Assembly (NCBI GenBank): GCA_022457065.1 | Contig: JAJGBQ010000006.1 | Coordinates: forward strand, 310,001 to 374,000 | Direction of reading: 5' to 3' | DNA: 64,000 bases | Source: Curvularia sp. ZM96 | Lineage: Eukaryota > Ascomycota > Dothideomycetes > Pleosporales > Pleosporaceae | Shown here: positions 22,620 through 32,864 of the stretch, piece by piece | Numbering within the stretch: position 1 is the stretch's first letter | Layout of the letters: the number at the start of each line of letters is the position of its first letter | The notes under the pieces: model-generated | The model's input: the letters and a program-made list of their open reading frames with translations, nothing else | What the model was told of the DNA's origin: nothing | Databases searched by the model: none | Translations under genes and position numbers: made by a program

Positions 22620-23150
22620 GAATTCATTGGGGCTTCCCACGCCAGAGCAGAGACAGCGCTGCAAGAATCAGGCATTGCTTACACGCCTGTGCGTCCAGGA
22701 TACTTCAATAGCAACCTCTTCTGGGGTCGCGGACCAAGTTGAGCTTCTCTACCCGGATGCGGTGTTTGACTACATCGCTCCGGCCGGCATTGGGGAAGTG
22801 TGTGGTGCGCTTCTCTCTGAGCCACGGCTCCGTCAAGAAGCCGGCCAATCCATGTACCTCTGTGGTCCAAAACTCCTGACGCAACGCGAAACACACGGCG
22901 TAATTGCGAAGACGCTAGGACGTGACATCAAGATTAAGGAGATTGACGAACAGACATGGTTCAAGAAGCTGGAACATATGCCACGGCCACTTCTGGAGAG
23001 TTTGGCATACGGCTTAGGGAGAGCAGCGCAGGCAAGTGTCTTTATAGCGGGGTGTATGAGGAGGCTGTGAAGAACATTAGGAAATATGCAGGACGGGAGC
23101 CGACCATGCTCGAGGAGTGGGTCGTGGAGAATAAGGCCGCGTTTTCCTAA
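22620..23150 (+). pseudogene. NmrA-like NAD(P)-binding protein, frameshifted C-terminal remnant
   Basis: Three frames together spell the C-terminal two thirds of an NmrA-like/atypical SDR protein. Frame 1 (22620-~22725) reads EFIGASHARAETALQESG, then IAYTPVRPGYFNSNLFWG. Frame 2 (~22727-23030) reads VADQVELLYPDAVFDYIAPA, then MYLCGPKLLTQRE and IDEQTWFKKLE. Frame 3 (~23035-23150) reads GKCLYSGVYEEAVKNIRKYA, then LEEWVVENKAAFS and a stop. The shift near 22725 fits one extra G in a TGGGG run; no intron bridges either shift. The N-terminal Rossmann part (GxxGxxG) is missing upstream. The piece is therefore broken in at least three ways and should not make an enzyme. Intact relatives bind NAD(P) and act as redox sensors or reductases. 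Confidence 0.8.
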
Positions 23151-23677
23151 CCATGGAATACTGTGGGTACATCAAAGGACAGAATACGGAACCCATCAGT
23201 GGCGTTATTCAAGGTCAGGTGCCAAAAAAGCTCCCTTTACCTAAGAATTTGCCGTGTGACTATGATCTTCAGGAGAGTACTGGAAATAGACTGTTTCAAA
23301 GTCAGATAAATCTATCCAAGTAAGAACCAAACGAGTACTAGAAGTAGATGGAACACACGTAGATTATTCTTCACGTCTGGTGAGACTTTGGACGCTCTCT
23401 TTGGCTGGACTAAGCGTGCATGTAAGATAGCTGGGATATCCTCGCGGGCCGAGCCATCCAAGCCGCAAAGGGTGTTAGCGCGGGGACCCTGCATTTGGTA
23501 TAGGTCGACAAGGGTTGGGCGATGATCACGCTGACGCTGAAACTCACCCAGGGCCCCTCTTGCTACAACCACGCGGCTAGCCAAACCCCACACTCTCCTT
23601 ATATTCTGTCTCCCCGCCGTGCAGCTGTCAACCAAACACCACCGCTGCCGCCTCGACGACCTCTCGCGCCCGGTGTC
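23151..23677. other. Intergenic region before the Sec2-type gene
   Basis: About 530 bp, the likely promoter of the following gene. This is also roughly where the window changes from accessory-looking to core genes. I see no repeats or other genes. Confidence 0.45.
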
Positions 23678-24533
23678 ATGGCAGCAGCTCTCGAAGTATC
23701 CCCACCGGCGTCGCCACAACCTGCCAAACACGCCGCAAATGATGCACACGCGCACAGCTGCCCGTCATGCGGGCATAGCCTAAACACATCGGAGCTCGAC
23801 GAAGCGAGGCGAAAGATAGAGGAGCTAGAAGCGCAGATGGAGCGGCTCAAGGAGAAGGCTACTGCAGCTGGTACGTGCCCAAGCATGCGCCAAATAAGCA
23901 CCAGAAACCACAAAAGTTTATAGAAACTAACAGACATTAGTCGACAAATGTGCCGACTATGAGGACCAGATCCGCAGTCTAAAAGCTGCCCAGCGCATTC
24001 CCAGTCCCATGCGTTCACAAACCTCGCAATCCGACAGCAATTTCAACGCGGCCTCATCGTTCCCCTCCATCGACGCCGATCCCCCACGTCCCAGCACTGC
24101 AAACTCGACAAAGGCTTCACGTTTTTCCTTCATCACGAACCGCTTCCCCTCTCCAGGCAACACGGGCTCCATGCCACCGCCGCCACCGCCGAAAGATGAC
24201 AATGTGCTGCTTCACGAGCTCGAGCGTGAGCGGGCCCTGCGTGCCAAAGCCGAGGCACGTGTGCAGACGGTAGATACGGAGATTGAGGAGCTGAGTGTGC
24301 AGCTGTTTAGCCAAGCGAATGAAATGGTCGCGGAAGAGCGGCGGGCAAGAGCAAAGCTAGAAGAACGGATAGAGACGCTCGAGCGCAGGGACAGAGAGAA
24401 GATGGGCCGGCTGGACCGCCTAGAGAAAGCCGTCAGTAGAGTCGAGAGAGTAAAGGCGTTACTGGGCGAGAAGTTGGACATGGAGGCCGAGGTGCCTGCG
24501 ACCGATACCTTGTCGCTGCCTCTGAGAAGATGA
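23678..24533 (+). CDS. Sec2-type Rab guanine-nucleotide exchange factor
   Basis: Exons 23678-23870 and 23941-24533 (70-nt intron, ATAA joined to VDKCADYEDQ) encode 261 residues. Near the N-terminus is a CPSC motif followed by an acidic coiled coil (LDEARRKIEELEAQMERLKE). A low-complexity Ser/Pro linker with a PPPPPPK run follows. The C-terminal coiled coil carries the Sec2 signature LSVQLFSQANEMVAEERRAR, with heptad-rich sequence to the end. Sec2p in yeast activates the Rab GTPase Sec4 on secretory vesicles and drives polarised exocytosis. This protein is shorter than yeast Sec2 and ends soon after the exchange domain, as in many filamentous fungi. I am confident of the domain, less so that it is the sole Sec2 orthologue. 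Confidence 0.85.
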
Positions 24534-24730
24534 GTCTGACTTGATATTCTTTTGTCTTTTTGGCGTTGTGTCATGTGTTACGATACCCATATACTTTTGA
24601 TCTTTTTGCATCTTGGCATAGCGTTGGGCACTTGGGAGGTATCCATGTTGGATTGTGTATAGGAAATGGCGAGAACACATATTCGTTTCAACATCACAAC
24701 CGCATTCGCTTGTGATACATGTCATAATAT

Positions 24731-24772
<42 letters not shown>

Positions 24773-25589
24773 TTTTACCTTCTTAAATTCGGCCACAATC
24801 GCACATATAAACAAACATTTAACAAGATCCTTTCTCCATTTTCCTCTTTCGTCGTAAAGGCATAACTACACCAATCACACTTGCCCGCCGCTGCACCAAC
24901 TTCAATCAAAGGTGCAACCTTTTCCTGCCCATTTCGTAGAGCCACTTGTTCATCGTATAGCCGTCCTGATCGACTCAGAAACCACTGCATAAACCATGGT
25001 TGCCGCAATTATGGTCATAGAGTCCCACTCAAAGTGTCCACTGACCATGTAAAAACGTAGTCTATTTCTTGGTTCGATCTATTTTTGTAACATGTGAACT
25101 ACATCTGTAATACCGCCTTTGTTTTGCCTGTTTTGGTTGGCTCTTCTCCTTGGTAGATCGACTCACTCAAAGGCTCGCGGGTATCGTCGCTTCTTGTTAG
25201 TCAGCTTCAGATAACTCTCTGTGCAATCAGAGCTTCTCCGTCATTTCTTGAAGTATCTTGTGATTTGAGAGTATCTCTCAATTGTGGATCCAAATTAGTG
25301 ACTGTACTGCTGCCTAAGGCTGGCACATGGCTTTGAGGCTTTCTATGTAATTCTGGTTCAATCTTGTGGTTTTGAATACAAAAAGAGTGCCCATTCATCT
25401 CTTGTCTCATCCTTCTTTTCATCCAACATCACGATCCCACGAACGCTTCCATCAAGCCAAATACCAATCCAGCTCCATACACCAACACACATACATCTAA
25501 GACACAGTAAAGCATCCCTTTACTTCAACATCAAGTAAGCGAGATATTCCTACCATCTTGTACTGAGCTTGTACCTAACAAGTATTAGA
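24534..25589. other. Intergenic region with a CA microsatellite
   Basis: About 1 kb between two plus-strand genes. It contains a (CA)n run of about 18 units near 24733-24769. The last ~150 bases are rich in CA and CAA-type sequence and look like the leader of the next gene. No other coding sequence is evident. Confidence 0.5.
24732..24769. repeat. (CA)n dinucleotide microsatellite, about 18 units
   Basis: An uninterrupted alternating C/A run lies in the 3' flank of the Sec2-type gene. Such tracts vary in length between strains. Confidence 0.95.
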
Positions 25590-26483
25590 ATGGTCTCTAA
25601 ATACTCCAAGACCAAGGGCTACAAGCCAGCACACGTGGACCAGGCGCGGATGGAGCAAGAAAAGGCACTACGTATTCAAGAAGAATTGGAGGCCTACCAG
25701 TGCCTGCTGAGGGACACCAACAATCTACCTGTCCCCGGCCACTACCGCACCTCAAATAGCCACCACATGCAAATCGTCTACCATGAGGGTGGCTGGTCGC
25801 GGCAGGATGTCTCTTTTGAGGAGCAGCAGTTGGCTCCCGGTTGTGTCTGGGTACCTTCTCCACCAGTCGCCAAGCCTGAAGTACCCATGACTGTCCGACA
25901 AGCTTACCTGAACGATCCGCTCATGTACTGGGGTGTGCAGCCACTAGAGGTCGGCTTCAACGACCTCGGCGAGTTCGCAGACGAGGAAGGTGCCCGCTAC
26001 AAGAGCTACCAACTTAGGCGGCTCACAGTCGTCGAGACTGCCCCCGGCGTCTTCGACTATGAAGTCGTCACAGAGGCCAATTTCGACCCCTTCCGCGATC
26101 ACATTCGTGTATACGAATGTGGCCGCATTGACTGCGTACCACCAATTCCTCAGGAATTCCGTTACAACTTTCCCCTCGCACCGGTCCAGCCACAACCGGT
26201 GCCCATCCAACAATTGCCTGAGCTTGTGTTTCAACAACCCATGCTTGAGGCGGCTCCGCAACAGATGGCGGAGCCTCAATTTCTCTTGGACAGCAACAAT
26301 TCACCCCTGGATTCGGGGGTGAGCTTCAACAGCGCTGCCGTTCCAATTGCCCCCAATAACGTCAACTTGGCAAATGGGGTTGGACAAGAAGATGGGGATG
26401 CTGCTGCATTTGATATTTTTAATTTTAGCAGTGCTGAGGTTTTTGGCGCGGATTCTGGGAATATTGACAACATGGTGTTTTAG
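25590..26483 (+). CDS. Hypothetical protein, acidic C-terminus
   Basis: A single exon of 297 residues starting MVSKYSKTKGYKPAHVDQAR; the next upstream in-frame codons are not ATG. The first ~190 residues look folded, with a helical start (MEQEKALRIQEELEAYQCLL) and aromatic-rich segments such as YLNDPLMYWGVQPLEVGFND. The last third is low complexity, rich in Gln, Pro and Asn (PVQPQPVPIQQLPE), and ends in an acidic/aromatic tail (AAFDIFNFSSAEVFGADSG). That tail resembles an activation-type segment, but I see no DNA-binding domain. I recognise no family; it may be lineage-specific. It converges on DPH7 with about 320 bp between the stop codons. Confidence 0.75.
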   Translation: MVSKYSKTKGYKPAHVDQARMEQEKALRIQEELEAYQCLLRDTNNLPVPGHYRTSNSHHMQIVYHEGGWSRQDVSFEEQQLAPGCVWVPSPPVAKPEVPMTVRQAYLNDPLMYWGVQPLEVGFNDLGEFADEEGARYKSYQLRRLTVVETAPGVFDYEVVTEANFDPFRDHIRVYECGRIDCVPPIPQEFRYNFPLAPVQPQPVPIQQLPELVFQQPMLEAAPQQMAEPQFLLDSNNSPLDSGVSFNSAAVPIAPNNVNLANGVGQEDGDAAAFDIFNFSSAEVFGADSGNIDNMVF

Positions 26484-26651
26484 CAAACTTTTGTACGCTT
26501 GACGCGGTTTTGGGTTTTACTAGTGTTTCTTTGCTGCGTTCAGCGTGGAAGGGGGGTTTTTTTTTTCGTGATTGTGGCTTTGGATGTTTTCTTTCTTGCA
26601 TATTGATACCCAACACTTGATAACAGTGTTTCCCGTTGCAATTGAATTGAC

Positions 26652-26800
26652 CCGTGAATCATTTTCACTTTCTAGATATGTTCGTATCTGCCTCGTGTCT
26701 CTAAACGTGATAAATTCATGTCTGCCATACTCCACATGCCACTCAACGTGAGATATTCGTATCTGCCACACGTACCTGAACGCGACATGTTCGTGCTACT
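26652..26800. repeat. Degenerate ~34-41-bp tandem repeats between convergent genes
   Basis: Three to four diverged units share the pattern AACGTGA, then (A)TATTCGTATCTGCC. Units begin near 26673, 26704, 26745 and 26779. The last unit reaches the DPH7 stop codon. Together they fill most of the gap between two gene ends. Confidence 0.55.
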
Positions 26801-26807
26801 AAACTAT

Positions 26808-28007
26808 CTAGTATCGCCACAAACACAGCAAGCGATCATAAAAACTTGTTGATATGAAAGTCCGCTGGCCCTGACCATTAAGCTCCGGTTGAGAATCACT
26901 GCCATAGTTCATACTCTCGTGCTCCTCAAATTTTGCCAGGACCTCGATTTTCCAATCCCCAGCACTCTTCGTGAGTCTAACAATCCTGGTACCGGCATGC
27001 ATACAGCTTACAAGCAGCAGAATAGCCTCAGGCGGTGGCTCTGACCTCCACTTCTCCACGCCGTGATGCGCTGGCAGCTTGGGATTTCGGTCAAGCAACT
27101 TGAGCCGCCAAACTCCACCTCCGAGATTGCTGTCCGCAAGCACCTGCCTACGACCAGAAATAGGTATATGGACAAGTCTGATATGGTCGTCATAGCTACC
27201 GGTAACGACAAGAATGCCTTGGCTATCTAGATGTACGGGAAGAATAGCGGTAACACCCGCACCGTGTATCTTCCCGTCCATCCAAGGAACACTTACTCCT
27301 GAGCCATCTAATAGTTCCGCAAAGCGCAACGTGCTGTCATCACCTCCAGAAAGCAGTCCAGAGCCATCCGGAAGGAAAGCCAAAGTCCAGGCTTCCAGAT
27401 CGTGTGAGGCAACCTCCAACTTGGTAGGGGCATCATCTTCGCTCTCCGTGTCGATAACACCGAGACAGACTTGGCCGTTGGAAAGCGTCATACCGACCAT
27501 GAATGACTCTGGGTGCCAGGAAAAGGCAGTTATGAGCACATCTTCAGGGAAATACTGGATCGTCTTGATGTGGCTAATACTGGGATTGCGCTGCCACGAC
27601 TGAAGCTCATAAATGGCAAAAGCGCCTGTGGATGTTGCAACGCCGAAGTTTGAGCTTGTGACGTGCGTCAAGAAGTGAATGTCCAAAATGGCCGATGGCG
27701 TGGCAAGTGTCTGAATAATATTGCTTCGAAGGTCAGTATTCGGCTAGCATACAAGTATGGGTTCGTAGTTGCATTCTACATACACGTTGTCACCATCTAC
27801 CTTTACTAAGATCAAGCTGCCATTGCGCTGCTGATTTTTGGCACTGACTTTGCCATCGTGGGGAGCACTTCCCGCGGCTTCCTTCTCGTCCGACTTTTCA
27901 AGGTTGTATGTGCCAATTACAGCATACTGCGGATTGAGCGGGAAGAACTCTATGCAGCTGGGAGGCAAGTCGAGCTTGAAAGACGTGAGCGACCGTATCG
28001 AGGACAT
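26808..28007 (-). CDS. DPH7: Diphthine methyltransferase / diphthamide biosynthesis protein 7
   Basis: Exons in transcript order 28007-27753 and 27710-26808, with a 42-nt phase-0 intron, encode 385 residues. The protein is a WD40 propeller: blades include FSWHPESFMVGMTLSNGQVC, LAFLPDGSGLLSGGDDSTLR and VVTGSYDDHIRLVHIP. It ends FISTSFYDRLLCLWRY, the characteristic last blade of Dph7 (yeast Rrt2/YBR246W). Dph7 removes the methyl ester from the methylated diphthine intermediate on elongation factor 2, allowing the final amidation to diphthamide in the cytosol. Length and the C-terminal motif agree with the family. The N-terminus (IRSLTSFKLDLPPSCIEFFP) matches the first blade of Dph7 orthologues. 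Confidence 0.9.
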
Positions 28008-28679
28008 TTTGCTGAGGGTGATAGTGAATCCTAATTTGCTCTCTCATTCCGGTTAGTGGGGTTGAACTGACTAAGCGCCCGCAGTGACGTTATGGCGCGA
28101 CTCTCTCCAACAACCAGTAGAGCCGGAAAACCAACACAGCAAAGGATAAATAATTATGATAACTAGTCACTCCCATTTCTTAGGGTATTTAGATTCTTAT
28201 ATTACAACTATTTATTATATAGATGCTCTATTGCATCTCGAGATAAGTGAAGAATAAAAAACCCTCTACTTTCCTAATAACTATCGCTTCTTTTGAAATC
28301 TGAGTTGTGAATGCTAAGAGTATAGTAAACAATAGACAGCTGTGACAACTACGTTTACTCTAAAAGTAGAATTGCGAGTGCTAAGAATACAGTAAAGCAT
28401 GGACTACACCGTCAGCAGCTTGCATGAGAAGCTCAGGCAGAAACTGCGCAACCACCAATGAGATTGCCCGGCCGTTCGGCGCCGTCGAGTTGATGCCTGC
28501 CTAAGCCTCAAAGCCCCACATGGCAGCCTACGCTAGTCCCAAAGCGTGTAACAGCTGACTTCGCGACATTCACTGCGCCATTCTATTAAAGAAACTGGCG
28601 AGCGCGTTTTGTCGTGACAGAACGCAAACACCGCATTCTTCTATTTCTCTCATTGATCCCCACAACCAATTGATTTTCC
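28008..28679. other. AT-rich divergent intergenic region
   Basis: The stretch 28140-28400 is clearly more AT-rich than its surroundings, with many TA steps. It holds an imperfect direct repeat of about 27 nt (28304-28330 and 28371-28397). The rest probably contains the promoters of DPH7 and the following plus-strand gene. Confidence 0.55.
28304..28397. repeat. Imperfect 27-bp direct repeat, mostly transition differences
   Basis: Two copies share the core TGCTAAGA(G/A)TA(T/C)AGTAAA. About 21 of 27 positions agree and five of the six differences are C/T or G/A changes, as expected after repeat-induced point mutation but also from ordinary drift. Confidence 0.5.
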
Positions 28680-29808
28680 ATGGATTTTATACAGTTCGTC
28701 ACGTTTGACAATGTCATGTCTGACACCGTCATGTCTGACACCGCCATGTCCGATACCATCACGTCTGATACCGTCACGCCTGATACCATCACGCCTGATA
28801 CCGTCAAGTCTGATACCGTCACGTCCGACACCACTTCTACACAGACATTTGCATCTGGCCGCTACTCAAAGCGCAAGAGAACCCAAGTCACATATCATCT
28901 CGACGACCTGGACTACTCAGATTCAGAGTCTGATTTTGAAAGGCCTCAAGCAAAGGTTCGATGCACCGCAAAGTGCACAGAGGCGCATACTAACACAGCC
29001 TTACCAGAAGTCCAAAGCCAAAACAACCTCCAAACCGCTTCCACCACGCAAGATCTTTCGCTTCTTGGAACTACCAGCGGAGATTCGGAATACCATCTAT
29101 AGCTATACTCTTTGCGACCCATCGGGCATCAACATTGTCAGCGCATTCAAACACCGGCGCCGCACCGTCCTACGCATGCCGGCAGAAATCGTCGATACCC
29201 CAGATGGGCCTCGGAGACGGATTCAAAGATATATGAATGAGAGGAACCCGAGACACCGCGAGGCTCTCCCACCTATCCTGCCGGCACTGCTCACAGCGAA
29301 CAAGCAAATCTACACCGAAGCCATCAGCGTGCTCTACAGCAACGAATTAGTCTTCATTGACAGCTATGCACTCTATGCCTTCTTGATCAATCTCGGTCCA
29401 TCTGGCGCCCGCCATCTTAAGTCCATCCGACTCATGGGCTGGCAGCATAGCCGCGGAAAAATAACATACAACCACGCCTGCTTTGCCGTCCTCGCCTCGG
29501 CCACCAACCTGACGTCTTTCTCCCTCGAAGCCCCCATCGGCTACTACCGATCCACTAACCTTGGAGCCGACCAATTCTACCGCGACGCGTTCCCCTGGCT
29601 CGAAGCCTACGGCGCCGCAAAAGGCAAAAGGGACGCTGCCCTCGATATTCTGCATCTGGAGGAAAGCTGCTTCCCTAACTGGTGGGGCTCCCATGGCTCC
29701 TCCACGCACGAAGACAGGGTCAAGAGGTTCAAGGATACGCTGGCACATAGCTTGAACAGACGCCATGATATGATTATGGCGATGTCGGGCAAGTCAGCCA
29801 AGAGATGA
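28680..29808 (+). CDS. F-box/2EXR-like protein with N-terminal pentapeptide repeats
   Basis: Exons 28680-28955 and 28999-29808 encode 361 residues. The 43-nt intron (donor GTTCGA, branch ACTAAC, acceptor ACACAG) is phase 0 and is needed to link the two frames. Residues 12-51 are eight tandem pentapeptides of the type (V/I/A)(M/T/K)(S/P)DT. A basic patch, SKRKRTQVTYHLDD, and an acidic stretch, SDSESDFE, follow. From residue 112 the sequence FRFLELPAEIRNTIYSYTL matches the F-box-like start of the large fungal 2EXR/DUF7730-type group, followed by ALLTANKQIYTEAISVLYSN. Such proteins are expanded in Pleosporales and mostly uncharacterised; a ubiquitin-ligase adaptor role is only suggested. The start is set by the repeat frame; no upstream ATG fits better. 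Confidence 0.82.
28713..28832 (+). repeat. 15-bp coding minisatellite, 8 units
   Basis: Eight consecutive 15-nt units of the type GTCATGTCTGACACC encode VMSDT-like pentapeptides. Units differ mostly by C/T and G/A changes. The frame is kept, so change in unit number would alter the protein by five residues at a time. Confidence 0.9.
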
Positions 29809-30338
29809 TAAATCGCTGTGACACCCACAGCTGCTTTTTTGAAGTGTGTACAGATATTTTAAGGAAACGACGAGAAAGCAAACCCCCAGCATAAGGATTT
29901 TGGCTCACGAGATAGACACGTTATACCCATTGGCATTTTCTTTTCTTTTCATTTTTTTCACTGGCAATTTCATTTACATTTGCCTTTACTTTTTTGAACT
30001 ATTAGGAAAGCGGAGGTCTTTTTTTTTTGTTGTTCGTCACTTATCTGGAGATGCAACAGAGAATGTACATATACACAAATAGTTACGACATGAGAATCTA
30101 AATACCCTGGAAAACAGGAGTAATCAACAACTTGTGATATCATTACAACAACATGGGTATTACTACATCTGTGCTTCTCTGCCCAAACGAGAGAAGAAGA
30201 AGAACTAATCATCATCTTTGCCTCCCCCACCAGTATCCAAACCATAGATATGCTTATGATGGTCATTTTTCGTCGTCATGGTCGTCATGAAGATGAACAA
30301 TATCAACAAAGAAACCGGGTTATTAGGCAACGTCACTT
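29809..30338. other. Convergent intergenic region with T-rich runs
   Basis: This is the 3' flank of the F-box-like gene and of GGPP synthase. It has several T-rich tracts (around 29935-30030) and no coding sequence I can support. Confidence 0.5.
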
Positions 30339-31815
30339 TCACCTCAACACCAGTCTGCCCAGCATGACCCTCAATGCTTCTGCACCCTCCCTCCCTTCCT
30401 CCCCTAGTAAGCCTTCAATCCTCTTTATATGTTCTTCTACTTTCCCCCTTAGCTCGGCAATGACGCGCTTGCTGTACTCGAAGCTACCCTTGCTCTCCAT
30501 GTAGCGGAGAGCATAGCGCTTGACTTCTTCGTCTGTCGTCTTTTGCTTAAGGATATTGATGAGAATCTGGTTTGCCGGGTCGGCGCGTATGGCGTGGATG
30601 ACGGGGAAGCTGAATTTGCCTTCTGTGAGGTCTTCGCAGAGGCCTTTGAGCGAGGCGTAGCCTGATGTCGGGGAGAGGTTGAGGTGGTCGTCGAGGATTT
30701 GGAAGAGGAGGCCGATGGTGGAAACGAGTGGGGCGCAATCGCTGTGTGGGATGTTAGCTATTCACTCGTTGACGATGGATTGTTGGATTGTTGCAATAGG
30801 GGAGCTCCAAGAGAGAAAAAGAGAGACATACACGTCTACTTGCGACTCTGCTTGCATGAGTTTGATGGCTAGGCGGAATAGACCGCCCGTCTTGTTGCCC
30901 ACCATTTCCAGGTAGTCTGCTTCACTTGGACATGTTAAGCTGTCCCTCCAGTAGAGATCCATGCCCTGGCCTCTGTGCAGATTCAGCAGCTCCTCTGTGA
31001 ATATCTCAATGAGCTTGGGATTGTTCATGGACAGCAGGAGAGATAGGGCGCGAAAGTAGACGTAGTTTGCGGAGTTTATGGTTTGCGGTGTGCCGAATAT
31101 TGCGTGAGCGACGGGGATTCCACGGCGCAGGACAGACGAGTCTTCTACATCGTCGACGCTGCAGAACAAGAGTCAGCTATGCAGCGCGAGGGGTCTCACA
31201 GACAGGTTGGGATACACACAGCAGACTCGAGGTATGCAACATACCCACCACTTTTGTGATAATGTCCAGTCTTTCTGGCGGCACCTTGAGCCACTGGTTG
31301 AACGCGGCTATGCACTGACTGCGAATGTCTTTGCCCGGGTGGCCGTACAAGTAGTCGTATGGCCCCAGTAATATGCGCTCCTTCTCCTCTGTCCAGGCAA
31401 TGCCATTTCCGTAGATGAGCTCTTCGCCAATGCCTTTGGCGTGTTCCGAGGGCGGGGATAGAGGCGTGGGGTAGTTTGAGGCGTCGTCCAAACTCGCGGT
31501 CGGATGCTGCGTGTTGTCCATGTTGGAGTCGGCGCGGTCAGCACCAGACGGAAGCGGGTTGGAGTCCAGGTAGGGCGCTGTGGCTTGTGGCTGCTGGTCT
31601 GGCTGATGTGCATTCAGCGGCTCGGCGGAGTGGCTTGTCTTGCTTTTCTTGCTCTGGCCTAACCAGTCGATCTCGCTAAGCGGACGCAGAACCGACGTTC
31701 GCGAAGATGGCTGCCTGAGATTGGCGGCACTAGGGTTTGAGATGCCCGTGGAGCTTGTGCGGGGCGGAATGGCGTTGGGAGACGCAAAAGGGTGGGCTGA
31801 GGACGAGGCCGACAT
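30339..31815 (-). CDS. BTS1: Geranylgeranyl diphosphate synthase
   Basis: Exons in transcript order 31815-31220, 31158-30832 and 30741-30339 encode 441 residues. Introns are 61 and 90 nt; using donor GTATGT at 30831 keeps the frame. The enzyme condenses isopentenyl diphosphate with allylic diphosphates to the C20 chain used for protein prenylation and as a carotenoid/terpene precursor. The first Asp-rich motif is DDVED (201-205, in SLLVDDVEDSSVLRRG) and the second is DDHLN (325-329, in LLFQILDDHLNLSPTSGYA). YGHPGKDIRSQ and VGNKTGGLFRLA are also typical. The first ~140 residues are a Ser/Pro-rich extension common in filamentous fungi. The lack of terpene cyclase or P450 neighbours argues for the housekeeping copy rather than a cluster copy. 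The ATG at 31815 is the first in frame; earlier codons are non-ATG. Confidence 0.93.
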
Positions 31816-32864
31816 GGTTCGAAGGAAGCCCAAGGTGGGCGGGAGAGAAGCTTATAGCTACAGCGGCACAGCAGCGCGCAAGGCGATGACGGCTACAGTG
31901 GCCCAAACGGGAGCGTCTGTTCGTCTGATGGGCGGCTTGGAGCTGCAGGATGCGCCGTGACAACGGGGCCAACGACCGAGAGTGGTGTGTGTGTGTAACG
32001 GCGGCGGCTCTTGGATATGCGCGGAATGCGGAGTTTACGGGGCGCGTTTGGAGAGTGGGTAGCTTTTGTTTTGCTGGACGGGGAGGGTGCTAGTCGGAGA
32101 AGAAGATAAAGAGGGAGAGGGAGAAGCGCAATGCGGCCCTGGGGAAGCTGAGGGCAAGATTAGGCCCTATTTCGCGGAGCATCATGGCCCATTGACACTG
32201 GCACATGCTCGCACTCATCAAATCCAAGATGCATGTATGACGACGACAGGCTAGGCGTTCGCTAACACACCCTGGACCGAACGCCCCGCTAAGCTACGCC
32301 CAGCCCGCCACTGCCCGAGGCATGCCATGCACATGAACATCAACCGTCACGAGGAGCCTCCAGGCACACCAGCTGCACAGTCCCTCAAGCGGGGACTACT
32401 GCTCTCTTTCATTCTAGCCATCCAGACTACATTCGCCGCCGCAGACTGGAAGCAGCAGCAAGACTCTACCTGCCTGCCTCCCAGCGCAGCATTAAATATT
32501 ATACAAATTGGTCCTTTTGTGCCAGAAAACGGGTGAAGAAAAGAAGACGATAGGGCTCCAAGCCTGCCAGATGGCCTCCCCTGAGCCCTCTCAACGCTAG
32601 ACGGGTATGCAAAAGGAAAAAAAGAGTATCTAGAGTAAAACAAGGTGTAATGAGTAGAAGGTAGGCAAGGAGAGTGATACAGCCCCAGTGTAGAACCTTT
32701 TGTATCTAACACACAAGGAAAAAGGGTAATGCCTGATGCTGTAGTCGTACGTCGTGACAAAGAAAAATAAGGGGGATCAAGAGCCGCCAGATGATGCATC
32801 CAGGTGGGGTAGAAAAAAAGGAAAGAAAATCTAATGAGGGTATAGGTACTGTAATATCAATGCT
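31816..32864. other. Intergenic region
   Basis: About 1 kb upstream of GGPP synthase and downstream of the ADF-H/PH gene (both minus strand). It includes a short GTGTGTGT run near 31985. Small open frames here show no domains. Confidence 0.5.

Noticed and set aside
6510..31815. A secondary-metabolite cluster made of transporter, GMC oxidase and GGPP synthase
   Set aside because: GGPP synthase is 20 kb away with housekeeping genes between. No terpene cyclase, PKS, NRPS or P450 is present, and the GGPP synthase looks like the primary-metabolism copy.
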